This document shows positions 1 to 13,802 of a stretch of 64,000 nucleotides of DNA, one piece after another. The position numbers and the translations under genes were made by a program. The notes beneath the pieces were generated by a model. It did not search any database, had not been told where the DNA came from, and saw only the letters and a list, made by a program, of their open reading frames with translations. Source of the DNA: Strix aluco (Eukaryota; Chordata; Aves; Strigiformes; Strigidae); assembly GCF_031877795.1 (NCBI RefSeq), contig NC_133932.1, positions 79,473,937 through 79,537,936 of the forward strand, read 5' to 3'. Position 1 is the first letter of the stretch; every line of letters begins with the position of its first letter.

Positions 1-2171
1 ACACAAAAGTATTGTTGCATGAAAACATGTATTAGCTAATACAAGATATACAACTCTCCCTTGCAGCATTCACATCATTATGCCAGTTAAACAAGCTGAA
101 AAGAAAAAGAGTTCCAGGATATACTATCACAGTTCTGCTTCATAATCAACTTGGACAGCACAACAGGTCATATAAGCTATGAAGGAATTTATTGCTTTGA
201 ACCTCTTTGTGAGGGGATCCTTGCCAAATTTTTTTTAAACTTAAAATGCTTGCCTTCCCCCCTGCCCCATCCTCACATGCATAAACCCTTCTTCAGACAT
301 GGAACTAAGTGTTCAGTCAGATTTTAAATTTACATATTTGCCATAGCAGAGAAGAAAACACTGGGACTATTTCCAAAATACTCTTACACTGTTTTTCTCA
401 CAAAAGCAACAAGGACTAAGAGGAAAACTGATTATGGCTTTTAGCACTTAAACTAAACAAAGATCTATGAAATGAGATGGTTCCCTCTTAATTTAAACCT
501 GATTTTTCTACTTTGTATTAGCTTAGTGTCAAATCACTTGAGTAAGACTGAGCTGTGGACAGACAACAGTCATAGCTGACACCTGCAGCAGTTGAAGATG
601 TCACTGTCCTTAAACCACCTATTACTCCTCATTCATCCCTCCCACCTGCCCTCCCCGCCTCCCAGGCAGGGCAGCACAGCAGAGCTGGTGCATGTGCCTC
701 AGCTGGTTGAGGGAAACGTCCAGCAGCTTGGTCTAACCTACCAGCCATGATGAAACTCAGCTGTCAAGACTCTGCACTGGAACAGGGAACCTATGTGTCC
801 TGTTGGCTCTACTGCAGGGACGATGGGCTCCCACAGAGCCAGAAAGGATAAAAAGGCAGTAACTTCTCAAACCACCTCAGCAACACTTACACCACCACAG
901 CAGTATCAAAAATTGGTTCAACTGTCATAAGATGCAGCTGAAATTCTAAACTTTGTTATGTCTCTTTGCTAACTATGGGAATGACATTTAATCCACAGTC
1001 TAGGGCTGTAGTCAATAATTGTAGACAATTCCCCTTACTTCCACCATTTATCCTACCCTTGTTTACCATCTGAAGAGATACAATCAATTTCTCACTCTGT
1101 GGGTATACAATATTTAGCACACCGATACCTTTGGAACTCTTGCAAGAGCTAAGCTGCCTTTAATTAAGTACGAAAATACACACAAGCATCTTGAAATCTG
1201 TCCTCCCGCGTTTAAACACATGATAGTATAGACTTTAATTACATAAGATGGATGGCATTCAACAGATAAGACAGCAATTCAATATTTCTTTTTATCTTTA
1301 TTGTTCAGATGCATGTGTCCTATTATATTTGCTGTACAGCATTAAAACCCCTTCAATTAAAGTGGAATCAGGTACACCTTCACTGCATTTCTCCATATCT
1401 GAGGGCCCCAAACCTTCCCCCGCCTTCTGCCAGCTCCTCCAGGTATTCTGTATCTTCTCAATTTTTCCCACTGGTAAAACTGAGAAATTCAAAGCAACAA
1501 CTTGATAAGCATTCAGTGAAGAAGTAGATGAGCCAGAATTAAAACAGAAGATCTCCTCTCTTCTCATTCTGCAAGATCACTCCAATTTGTGGAGAAACAT
1601 ATGAGGAAAAAAAAACCCCACATGTTGCAGATTTATAGCCAGTTCCACTGAAATATTCACGTGCCTAAAAAGGTCTAGGAACCTTAGAAAAGCTGGGCAA
1701 CTAAATATCTGAGGAATTGTTTACTATGAGTACTCGGTACCTAGGAGATGGAGCAGTGGAAATAGTGAAGTTTCATACTTCAGAACAAAAAGAAGAACTG
1801 ATGAGCTGACAGGATAGATGTGAAAATTCTAATTTAATTTATTTGCAGAGAAACCATTAGGTGGAACAGAGAGAAGCACTTTTCTGTATCGTTTTTCTAG
1901 CTTTTGCCTCTTGCATTTACCCTATTCACTACCCACCGTCACCTAAAATGAGATGGGAATCCTACAGTCAATAGTCTTATTCACCTTATAATCCAGATTC
2001 ACCCAATAACCACTTTACAACATTCAATTGTGTAAGAAAATGTTTCTGCAAAACACTCATCATGTCATCTTATCAAATACCTCCTCCCTCCTCACAGGGC
2101 AAAAATAAAGTTGCTCTTGCAAAAGACATCCTTGTATTACCTAAATTTTGAGTAGTCAACTTTACAGAGAA

Positions 2172-2305
2172 AATATTTTTTTATATATGTATATTCTGTG
2201 TGACGTATGTATATCCGTATATATATAAAATATAAAATATATATACTTATGCCTGCCTATAATATATAGAGAGAAACTATCTATAATATATACACACACA
2301 TAGAA
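2172..2305. repeat. AT/GT-rich low-complexity tract
   Basis: An interrupted run of TA, TATG and ATAA repeats ending in ACACACACA. It produces spurious open frames rich in Ile and Tyr. Confidence 0.8.
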
Positions 2306-5300
2306 AGAGAGCGTCACACAATTTGTCCTTCTACATAGAAAAGTCAGCATCCATTATCTAGAATAATGGAGATCAGAATACAGCAAATCTTTGGAAAACA
2401 GTCCATGCACACTGAGCGAATGACTGGCTGCAGTATGGGTTAATGAGCCCATTAGTTCAGTATCAGTCCTGTCAGACCCAAGCTGAGCATGGGAGAGACA
2501 GAGCAGGCGTCTGTATATTGTATTCTCCAAATACCAAGATGATGATTGATTGACTGTGTGTTGGACAGTGCCATACGTCAACTAAAAGGTCTTTACAGAA
2601 ACTATGTGGTTCCATGCAGTGCTTCCAGCCCCTGCCTGTCTTCATTCAGAGTCCCTAAGGGTCTCCACATTGTACTTCCCAGTTTTCAAGTTCTGGTAAC
2701 ACACCATGGAAGCCCTAGCTCTCAATTAAAGCTCCACAAGCTCTGAAGTTCAAGCTGGGTCTCCACCCTTTACCTCCCAACACTGCCAGAATCTCCTGCC
2801 TCAGTTAGTATCCTGGGCAAATTTATTTTCTATGAGTATGGAGGAGATCCCTGGCTCAACGCTCTCCTTACCACAGCTGTGATCTTGCTGGAAGTGACTT
2901 CTGCTGGCTCCTGGAGGCTCCACTCACTATTTGCAGGGCTTCTGACTGGCCAGATGTTGGCACACACACCGCTGAAGTGGTGCGTGGCAGCACAGGGAAA
3001 GGCAAATCTCTCAGATGAGGTGAAATTACATGATTCTAAGGAAAATTGAAGGGAAAAAAAGAACATCTCTTCCTCACAGGCTTTTCACCCTGTTGAATTT
3101 TGGTGACTCAAAAGGAAAATAGCTTCTTAACAGAGGAAAAAAAAAGAGCTGCCTTGCAATGCCTAAGCAGCAACACAGAACCCTTCCAGACAACCACAAA
3201 AATCAACCCAGGAATTCACAAATCCTTTCAAAAGCTTCAAGTAGGTTTTAACCTACTCACAAATACTTTTAGAAGAGCAAAAGAGGCTAAAACCCCACCA
3301 CCTCTAGTAGAGTCCTGAAAAGTAAGACTGCTGCTGCCATTGCAGGATGTCTGAGAGGGCAGCTCAGCCCACTATGGGAGCTGGGCAGAGGTCTCGCCTT
3401 TCAGTGCAGCCCATCTCCCCCTGCCTATCCCCTTAGCACTGGAGAAGCGGCACAGTTCTGCTCCTTGTTCCTGGAGCAGGAAAATCCAATTTTCTCAGTA
3501 CTGCTGAAAAGCTTTGAGCAGCACTGATCATTCCTAATGAAAAGCATGAGGGCCACCTGAAAATGAGAACTGCTGCCAGTTTCATCTGTATCAATGCAGC
3601 ACAGTATGTATTCTAGGGCAAACATCATAGCAGAGCCTGTAAGAAATATACTCAAATGCAGCATGGGAAGGCTTGACTTTTCAAGACCTCTTCAGGAACA
3701 CATTTTTGCAAGACCAATTACACGTGTTTGCAGAACACGTTTAAAGAATAAGGTACTTCACCCTGTTCAAATGATCTCACTATCTTAAGCTCCAATATGA
3801 CAGATACTGAGCAGTGGCAACTCCTGAAGAGATAACACGACTGCAGTCATTTATAGCCCCATCAAAGACACTGATGCAGAGTCAAATACCATCATATCTA
3901 GGATATCACTACTGGCAAGATACAGTCATTGCTCCAAAAGACAACCAGCATGTATTTCCCAGTCCCAGATAACTATTCAATGCTAAAACCATCCTGTTAT
4001 CCATCTTTAATGAGCTTCTGAGACCAACAGGCCACAGTAAATCCCTCAGTTTTCCTGAGGATGGACACCATAGCCACGTGGAATCAATAAATACACAGAC
4101 TTTAAATGCTTTATGTGGCCCAGCTATGCACCACTGACCACACTGCCTTACACACCACACAGCAATAAATAGTTTCTATATTTCATCTTACCTCACACAT
4201 ATATCATCCAGGTTTCTGTTTAGATTAATACGTATACTTTGAATAACAGCTTAAAACATTTAGAAAGCCTCAGGATGAATGGTATATAAGTGATCTTCAG
4301 AGATATTTTACCTCCCATTTTTTCTATCTCCAATCTTATTCAGAGAGAGAAAAATATGTGCAGCACATCTGAATCTCTTTTAGAAGGTACCTTTTGGATT
4401 TCTGGTTAGAGTTGTCATTGGATAAAGATAAAAATAAAGATGATGTGCACTGAAAATATAATAAATGAAGAATAAAAAGAAGTTTAAAAAATATGTATAC
4501 CTAGGCTAATAAACTGATCTGATTCCCTTAAACTGTGCTAGAGATTACCCAGTACCCCTAAGTGGGGGTGGGGGGGAGAAACAGGCTGGACCAGTATAGG
4601 AGAAGACATAAAAAGTTCAAATGGTTTCCTGCTTTCTAATTTCACATTCTGGAAGTGTTGCATCTTTTCTAGGATTTTTGCCTGAGCTTCATATCACAGC
4701 CAAATATGTTCAACCAAAATGTGGAAACTTTCTGAATAATAAAAACAAATTAAGACAAAAAACATGTAAAGACTATTCCTTATAACTAGCTTAAGTCCTG
4801 TTGAAGTTTATGGAAAGACATATGATTTCTAGCTTTACGTGTTAAATACTGGGACACTGAAATGTAAAGGTATCTATCCATGATAACTTCCCAGTCATCA
4901 AAAGGAGTCTCCAGTAATAAACCAACTTTATCACCACCTTCTACATGCAGGGTGTCTTCCCCCCCCCTTTTTTTAAAGAATATATTTCTGGCACTTTTGA
5001 TAGTATTTCAAACAGGAAAGTAATATAAGGGATAAAGATATTAGGGACACTGATAAGGCAAATAATATCAGAAAGTCAGTAAAAATAATTATTCTTCCTT
5101 TTAGACTTACAAAAAATTTGTGGTAAGAATCCTGACAAAATACACAGTAAAAGAATTCTAGGCAATATGAAATAAACTAGACGTTTCCTCATCTAGAGAA
5201 AGAACATATTCCAAGTATAACTATCAAGACTTTTTCTTATTCCTTTCACACAATTTCTTGGATATTTAATGCAGAATCCTCAATAGTTAAAACTCACATC

Positions 5301-8300
5301 AGTTTCAGAGGATAAGAAAAGACGCACAGTGTTCCCTAAACTGATTCTGAGCTTCTTAAACACCAGGATGAGAGGAAGCAAGACTACAGAATCATCAAGG
5401 GGAAAACAAACAATTTTAACCTTTTGCTGAAAGCTTGAATCAAAGCAGCAGGAAAAATATATACACATTTCTAAAGCAATTACTACCTTGTCTTAAGAAA
5501 TTCAGCCACAAAAGACATTTCACTTTTTCCAAACCCTAATTCTTTGTATTTCGGTAGCTTTAAAAATTTTAGCATTATGAGTTAAATCAACAGCAGGGGC
5601 TCAGTCTGCAGAGCTATATCTTTTTTCTATATACTTGGACTCCTGCAAATACACACCAGTGAAGATGTGCCTATACCTATATACAGGTATAGAATGTGTC
5701 AGGATATAGATATCTAAAAATAAGCAGGTTACTGCAAAGTTTAAGCACTTTGCTCTCTAATGAAAATTATTACAGCTTTTCAGGTAAATCCATACAGAAC
5801 AGCTGTAAAACCTCCATCATCCTGATGCAAAGGAGTCATTCCAGTTTACTAATTAATTGCATTTAATATTCAGTTTTGTAAGCTATATTGTGTAAGGATT
5901 TAATTACTTAAGCAACAACTCCCAACTAAAAAAAAAAAGGACTCTTAAAATAATTTTTATAAATGAGTAGATGTTAAAGAGCTTATTGGAAGTCCCACTG
6001 CAATTAGGTGGCTGAGTCATGAATTCGTTTGCTATAAAGAACAGTGTATGGCTTAATTGCAGGACTGGGAATCTAACATTTTATTCTGGGCTTTGACATG
6101 AACTCCTTATATAGCCTTTGGGAAACAAACTCTTCAGATGGATAGACGGAGGTATATAAAGTCAGGATAATTGTACTTACTCATAGGACAGCAAATTAAA
6201 TAATAATTGTAAAACAACTTGAAGACTAGTATTAGAATAATAAATAACCACCACACCATATCACTTTTGAGGAGGCTTCAGAAACTATCTTTGTTCTTGT
6301 ACATGAAACTTTCTGGAAATAATCACCTCAACTTAAATAAAAAACTTTAAAGCCAATTCAGTTCTGTGGTTGTCATAGTCAGCTTATGTTTTCCAGTTTG
6401 GTTTCAAGGTCTAGGAAAAGTCTCAACTAATGCCAGTTTTGCTGAAATTGTTTGGCAGGCACACCCTTAGTGCTGTGTTTGTAAGTAATTAGAGGAAATA
6501 GTTCTCTTCCAAGCAAAAGCCCAAGAAACAACAACAAAAGCCAACATAATGAAGCACTATATATATTTGCTTCCCAACCGTTACTATAAGAACTTTTCAA
6601 CCAAAACACTTAAACACATTATTTCTAGGCAATTTACAGCTGAGACATTCCAAGGGACAAGAACGGTGGATGGTACTATCCAAGGCACATACTCAAAGGC
6701 CATCTAGTAAACCTACATTCCTTTACTGCAACAGAGGCAACAGGATGATGCATACCATTTCTGTATGAAGGACACTAAAGAACTTCTCAGGTCATTTACA
6801 ATCACTTCAAAGCAAAATTCTTATCTATAGAGGACTTCCTGCATCTAAAATCTCATACGGGAACTAGAATAACAATAAACTCGTTCCACGTGTTCAGCCT
6901 GCTTCTGCAAGTCACTGCAGATATAGCCTATCTTCAGCTCTGTCACCCACTTACAGTAAAACGCCAAGAACACCTGAAAATTCAATGGCCTGTCAGCATT
7001 CCCTATGGGAGAAGAGTTCACTGTTCACTAAAAGGAAGCCTTAAAGAAAAATCCCTGATCATCAAGACATTAGGGAGACCTTTTCTCAGCAAGTTTGCAG
7101 AACTCCATGAATGTTTAAACTATGTCCAATAGCATTATCAGTTCCCCTTGAAGTAAGGCTCTGGCATAGGAAGTGACAGGCAAACAGCACTTTAGGTGCT
7201 GGCGAAGGAGCCTATGACAGTAGTAACATCAGTTCTCATCTACTGGCACTTCAGATGCTTGAAAGTTTTCTCAAACAAGAGGTTAGCTTTCACCTTAAGC
7301 AGGACACCTCTCCCTAGTACCTATCATGAAAATTTGTATCTAACACTGAAGTCTATTACCAAGGCTGAAAAGGCTCTAAGTGATATATAACATCTACCTG
7401 CTTAGCAGCAGGTTTGCTGTAAGCATATCCAAACAATATTTTACTCCTCGAGTTCCCTCTCTATGCTAATCAAAATTCTTATCTTATACAATCAAGCATC
7501 AACATCATCTTGTTGAAATTCTGAAGTACTTGACACATTTAGCAACTTAGAAACACTGGAATTTTCAAATAAGAATTTTCTATTCCTTGGTATAGTTTAA
7601 GAAGCAATAACCACAAGTTTCAAATCCATATAAAACGCAAGGCAAGTGTTTTACCTGACTTTTTCCATCATAAATAATTCTCTTGTTTCTAAAAGGCAGA
7701 GGAAAACCAGAATGTCCTGTAAATCTGAGATTCTCACAGGTGCATCTATTTAATTTAGTTCCTGTCTCTATACTCAGTTTGCACTGAAAGAAGTCTAGTT
7801 GTGGAGAAAACTATGAACAGATTACGAGGCACAGTATGGTTGCTTAAATACAAAGTTCTTGCTCAAAATTTCCATTGCTAAAGTTGAGCATCTAATTTTT
7901 TGAAAATTGCTAATAGCTGTAAGAATGGCTCAACATATTGAAATTTAGGCTTCATATTTAAGAATTTAAAATTAGCATTCATAACTGAAAATTATTCTCA
8001 ATGACCATATTAGTTTTCTGACCTTAAATATTTTTAAGCCATATGCTAATATATTAACATCTATTCCAATATAATGAGCATGACTGGATATGTCAAGGTT
8101 TTCAGTACCTACCGAATGTACAACATATGGAAGGCACTAAAACTAAAGAGACTACCGTATCTATCCTTTATTTGTAATTTAAAGTCTTCAAAAAAGACAA
8201 TTCTTTAAAATGACCATTTTTTCAGACATAACCACTTAAAACTAAACTTTATCCTCTGATACCTTGCAGAAAACACACGTGCTGGTTCAGTTTCATACCC

Positions 8301-8322
8301 TGTTACAGATTTCCTGTGCGAT

Positions 8323-8340
8323 TTCTAGGAATTCCTAGAA
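8323..8340. promoter_or_regulatory. 18-base perfect palindrome: two abutting STAT (GAS) motifs
   Basis: TTCTAGGAATTCCTAGAA is a perfect inverted repeat. Each half is itself TTCNNNGAA, the STAT-dimer GAS consensus, so two sites touch with no gap. It lies in RAP2A intron 1. Function is inferred from the motif only. Confidence 0.4.
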
Positions 8341-9561
8341 CTCTGTACGTCCGTTCTTCATCTGAAGAAAACACCACTTATCAGCTTTAACCTCTGAACG
8401 CCTATGGCATATAACACTTCTGAGGTCTTCCATCCTTAGCAATGGAGGCAACCCAAACGTCTTGAAGGAAACATCCCACATCCCAGCTATTCTCAGCAGA
8501 AGGCTAATTAACACCACAAATCTTCAGGTTTTCTTTACAAGTATTGAGAACAGACACATTAGGGCAGATTATGCACCAACATCCAGCTTGCCAGCAGAAA
8601 GAATAAACCTATTTATTCTTAGGTGTGACTCTTTAGAAACAGGTGTGCCTCAGCATAGGAGCAAATACACCAGCATGGGAGACAAAACCAAGGTTGTTAT
8701 CTCACTTCAACTGCACCAGCTTGAGCAGAAACTTCAAGGGCTCACAATATTTTAAAAACATATGCTGACATTGAGGGATTTCTCCTCTTCCTTCCTTCTC
8801 TGTACAAAACTTTGACAAGGTCAAAAAGCCTGCCTATTCTGATGATGTGAGATTTAATAGGTCCCTTTGCAAAGGCAATGAAAAATGCAGATACCTATTA
8901 AAAGCAATATAAGTCCCTTGCACATCATACATCTATGTATTCTGTTTTGTATTTTTAATTTATCACTTTGCTGTGTTCAAAGAACTTAACAGTGACCCTA
9001 ACATGCTTTACCATTTATCTATCAATACATGCTTTGTCAGAAGAAATTTCTCTCAGAAGCATAGCTCTTGACACACAAACCTTTAGATGAATTACTGTAA
9101 TGTTTCAAAATATACTGTAAACTTACTGCACAAGGAGGCATTGACAGAAGGTGGGTGAGGAGAAGGAAAGCAACTGAACACATTTGTACTGATTCAGATC
9201 TATCAAAGCTTATGCCTGTAGCTGGGTTAAAGAAAAATCTTTGAGACAAAGATATTGTTAATATTCCATTTGGAAAAGCTAAAGTAGCACTTAATCCTTC
9301 TATAATGCACAGAATCTGAGAGGTAATTTATGAGGACAATGGTAGGTGTAGTTTCTTATAGATTCAGTCAACGCTGGTCTCGAAGGCAGAGGTTAAAACT
9401 AGAGCTTTAAAGTCTTCCCCTCGCCATCCTCCAGTCCATAACTAGGGTTGAGCACATGCCACAGTTTCTTCCACAACTAGAGCACTGACAGGGTGTCTTT
9501 CCCACCAACAATTCAGATCGAATGTAATCATTAGTTAGATTTCTAATTCGTTCCAGACATC

Positions 9562-9650
9562 AAACCCCAGAACCACTGGGGCAGGAAGGGACCTTGGGAG
9601 GTCCAAGGACAGGCCTTCCATGACACCTTTCGGAAGTTGTCCTACCATTT
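9562..9650 (-). mobile_element. Possible CR1 3'-end relic in RAP2A intron
   Basis: The segment with GGCAGGAAGGGACCTTGGGA followed by GGTCCAAGGACAGGCCTTCC resembles the reverse complement of the CR1 3' end, where GGGTTGGAAGGGACCT is followed by GGTCATCTAGTCCAA. The match is short and lacks the terminal ATTCTATG repeat, so it is tentative. Confidence 0.35.
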
Positions 9651-10024
9651 AATTTAGTTAAATTTTGCCACAGAATTCAAAACTTACTGACAGGTAACGG
9701 AGAAAGATGAGACAAGAAGACAACTGAGTTGCATAAGGCTTGTTTCCATAGAAAATGGGCTGAGAAACAAATGCCAAAGCTATATAAATATTTATAGCTA
9801 TTCATTTATGTAGAGGAACTGATAATCGTACTTACAGGACTCAAGACAGACATATATGCTAGAATTATGAAAGCAAAGTGAATTAACCAGATTTTAGAGA
9901 ATTAACTAAAGCTCAAGCATAAGTTAATGACAACTTCAATCTCTTTATCCTTGTTTATTTAAGCTATAGAAAGTGAAACTTTTTAGTGGATACACAAAGT
10001 AAAAATTTTGGCTAGCAAAAACAG

Positions 10025-10044
10025 TAAAATGCATATGCATTTTA
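10025..10044. promoter_or_regulatory. 20-base perfect palindrome containing a POU-dimer MORE motif
   Basis: TAAAATGCATATGCATTTTA reads the same on both strands. Its core, ATGCATATGCAT (10029-10040), equals the MORE element on which two POU-domain (Oct) proteins bind as a dimer. It lies in RAP2A intron 1, about 17 kb downstream of the promoter. Binding is inferred only from the motif. Confidence 0.45.
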
Positions 10045-13000
10045 AAAGGGCCAGAAGACCATAGTCCTGTAAGGTATTATTTCACTATTTAAAAGTGAAC
10101 ACACTCTTACATGCCTTTAACCAATTTATAATCACTGATAAAAATCCCACTGCAAAACTTATTTAAACTATTCTAATAGGATTTTCTCTAGCTTATTAAA
10201 ATTACACTTTTACAGTCTTCAAGAATAGGCCTAACAATTAATTCAAAACCTTCTTAGTAGCATCACCTGCTTCCAAAGGATTAGAGTTCAGGAATGATCA
10301 TGTTGTGCCATCCAGTCAGAACCGCACAGAAAGTTTCTCCTCCATGTCGAGGAAAGAACCTTCTTACTCTGAGAAGCCAGAGCTGCTGACTTTCAGCACT
10401 ACCCAGATCTAGCCTCTGAAAACATACGCAAGCCTGGATCACAAAATTCACTGCCGACAATTTGATTGTCTGTAGAACTGAGCATTACATTTGGATATAA
10501 ACTGCAATTCCATAGTGGCTTTTATTTATATTTTAAAGAATTTGACCTCTTGCAATGAACCTAGCATAAATTTCTGCTCTCTCATCAATTGCCTTGTAGA
10601 AGCTAAGGCAGGTAGATACCAGAGTTTGTATGATATTGCATAGCCTGAAGAGAATGCGTGTGTCTAGTACAAAGCAGAGACTTCTTGTTGCCCTAGTAAC
10701 CAAAGAAAAACACAGCTTTATGTCCTTCAAGCTAATAAAAATATCCTACAATGCATAGAAGAAAACTTTGCAAAAAATGCTCTGTTCAGACAGATTTTCC
10801 TCACAATGGTACGATTAGGTTACAACTCTTGGTATTTTTCAGAAGATAAGACTATTTTACAGAAACTCTAAGCAAGTGGCCACTGTGGTATAGTGAACCA
10901 ATTTAGGAAACAATAGCACAAGTTCCATTATTTTCTGTTTTACTTCAGAAGTAGTATTATGACTTCATATCCTTTCGACTACAGTGAAGTCCTCTTTTAC
11001 GAAAATAAAATTTGTCACCGACAAAGAAAAACCAGATGTGAATCTGAAGACCTTGACTAGTTTCATTAGCAGATGCTCTGAAAGCCTCTTTAGTTCTGCT
11101 GAGTTTCTACCAGAACATTTGACTTTCAACTTGGGAAAGAAAAACATTCTGCCATGACTTCAGAAAATTGGCCGTTATTTTACAAAATAATTTATCGAAC
11201 TACCATAAGCCTAGTTCAAGGATTTGGAATGTTTAAACGAATAGAGCACCAAGGTTTTCTTCTCCACAGTTTTCAGAAGTGACCTCCATCTTTAACAACT
11301 CAACTTTGTAATTCTAGAAATTTGATTCCAAAAGAACACATCAGCTAGTTAAGTGAAACCACTTCCGTATCTAAAGATGACTACAAAAACAAGGGCTTCC
11401 AAAGCCATGTGGCATTTGTTTGGTTTTTGTCTGCTTTTTTAGAGTAAGCATTGGTTTATATTCAAGTATACAACACTGCCTCCCAGCATACTGCCTCTAT
11501 GAAGTGAATATAAAATATGATTTACTGATAACCTCTCTTATGCTGAGCATAAGCTTCAGAAATAATTTTCTTCAGAGCTTTCTTCATTCTTCCTACAATA
11601 AGACAGGTACCAACTAAAGAAAAACAACAACAGACTACTTCATCCTAAATCAGCATCCTGAATATATTGAAAGACTTGAAACTAAATTTTACCCATTCTA
11701 GTATCCAGAACTTTCTCTGCAAGAACTTATTTACAAAGTGACATCAAATATAGGGTATTATCCAGTACATAAACCAGTAAAATCTAAACATTTTATTCTT
11801 CCTTACATGTGTGTGTATGTATATCTCAAATCTAATATTTCAGTAACTGTTAAAATGAAGCCAGCTAGAATGAGGATCTCAGATGTACTCATTTCAGCTG
11901 TTGAGTTATTTCTATTTTAACTACTGTATAGATGTTAATTTCTTTGGGTCTAGTCTAGGTTAAAAAAAGCTTTCTTCTCCCAGAAGAGTTTTACTAACCT
12001 GTCTGACAGTCATTTTATTGTCTATGAAGACACTTTCTGGCACTCAGTCACCTTGAAGACTGTTTTATCTTGCACATGTTAACCCTATCCACCATTAGGC
12101 CATGCTGGCACAAGCACGGTTAGCCTCTGGGATTCCCTCACCACGCAGCTGCCCACGCCGCTGTGTCTCTGGGGCTTTAGGCACCTGCCTGCTTTGGCCG
12201 GTGCCAAAGCTGTGTCAGCAGCGGAGCAGGTACACCAGGGTCAGAGCCCAAGGCTCCCAGCTGCCAGCACCCCTGGGGCACTGGAGCACCTCCGTGCTGG
12301 CATTCTGCCGGTGGCTGTAGGCTGGCTGATAGCCTGTGTCACCCAAAGAGATGGTTACTCTGCTGAACAGATGGAAAGGATGGGCTTTGCTAGCTAAGCA
12401 ACAGAAAAATCAACACGTGCATGCATGTGCAAGAGGGAGGGAGTGAGAAAAAAAGAATGAAAACCTTCACAACAAGAGGCTATGTCTCTTACTGACATAT
12501 TTTATTCAGAGGGATAAAAACCAAACAAGCCAGGCCAACCTAAATAATTGTTTTAAAACATTGCAAATTCCCACATGGCCACCAATTTTAATATTGCTTA
12601 AATTAGGTAGGCAACAGTGTGGCTTTACAGTGGTTTAATTAAACCTGTTCAGAAAGTAACTTAGTGTCAAAGTTTTCATATCTGGACAAAGCCTATTTTA
12701 AATAGAAGGTGACTGCAGAACCTGGTGAAATCCACATTTTGGTTTTTCTCCTGGCTCCTGACCCCACAGGTTGGAAGACTGAAAAATCCCTCTGCATATA
12801 TATGCATATATTTGTGTATATAGGTACATTTTGTTTCTCTGAGTAAGATTATTTTTAAAGTGGCAACATTTAGATAGGTAATTTTGTGAAAGATGCTAAA
12901 CTATAATGTACTTTGTTTTATTCTGAGAAACAAAATACTACGCCAATATTTAAATGGCTGTTTGTCACATTGGAGGTACAGCAAGGATGATAATTTGTAC

Positions 13001-13782
13001 AGTTAACCTTCAGAAGTGACAGTAATAACAGTAAGAAAGTATTTGAGAAGGCTGGATTTCTTTTAATAAAAGTGCCTATATTTAAAGGTACCACACACCC
13101 TAGTGTCCATTACACCTTCTTCATTGAATCACTAATTGGTAACTAGAATTTCCTGAAAATAGTCCACTAATTATTTTTTCCACATTAAGTTGTTCTATGC
13201 AGAAAGGCCATTCCAATTAATATGAAGGTGTGTGCGGGGGTGTGAAGCCCAGACTGTTCCCAGTCCTTTTAATCTAACCACATTTCTTTCTGAGAGACAG
13301 AAAGTCTTTCAAAGGAAGGCGTTTTGATCATCTCTGGGAGAAGAACGTAGACTTCAATTACCAGTCCAATTATCCCAGCTAGGAAGGCAATACAATTGCT
13401 TAATTTTAGAGTAATAAGGGACTTTCAAGGTGTGCATTCTCAGCTTTCATCCAAGATAGAGCTTTCCATTGTCCTTCTCTGGCAGATGAAGCTACCATGA
13501 TGGCAATCACTATTTCTTAATAAAAACCATCTGGAGGAGAACTCAACATACCCTAAGTTCAGTGATTTCACACCTTTACGTGATTTGTTTCCTTCATTGA
13601 ATATGCTCATCTCAATTTAAAAGGGATGCTTTTTTGTATACTTTAGACAAACACAGTTTACAAGGGTTAGAACAAGATTTAAAAAAGGAATATCCTGCAA
13701 TAAACAGCCAATCATATTGAATGACCAAGTTCTTGAAAATCCATGGAAAGAATACAGGATAAACTATTTTTTTGGTTTTGTG

Positions 13783-13802
13783 TTTTTTTTTTTTTTTTTT
13801 TT
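13783..13802 (+). repeat. T20 homopolymer
   Basis: Twenty consecutive T within RAP2A intron 1. No adjacent retroposed sequence is evident that would make it a poly(A) tail of a minus-strand insertion. Confidence 0.85.

Noticed and set aside
5671..5692. Hairpin with 8-base arms (CTATACCT / AGGTATAG)
   Set aside because: Short AT-rich stem expected by chance in a window this size; no miRNA-like length.
12632..12645. 14-base palindrome GGTTTAATTAAACC, and similar ones at 12793-12806 and 35431-35444
   Set aside because: About four perfect 14-base palindromes are expected by chance in 64 kb (64000/4^7), so these are not notable.
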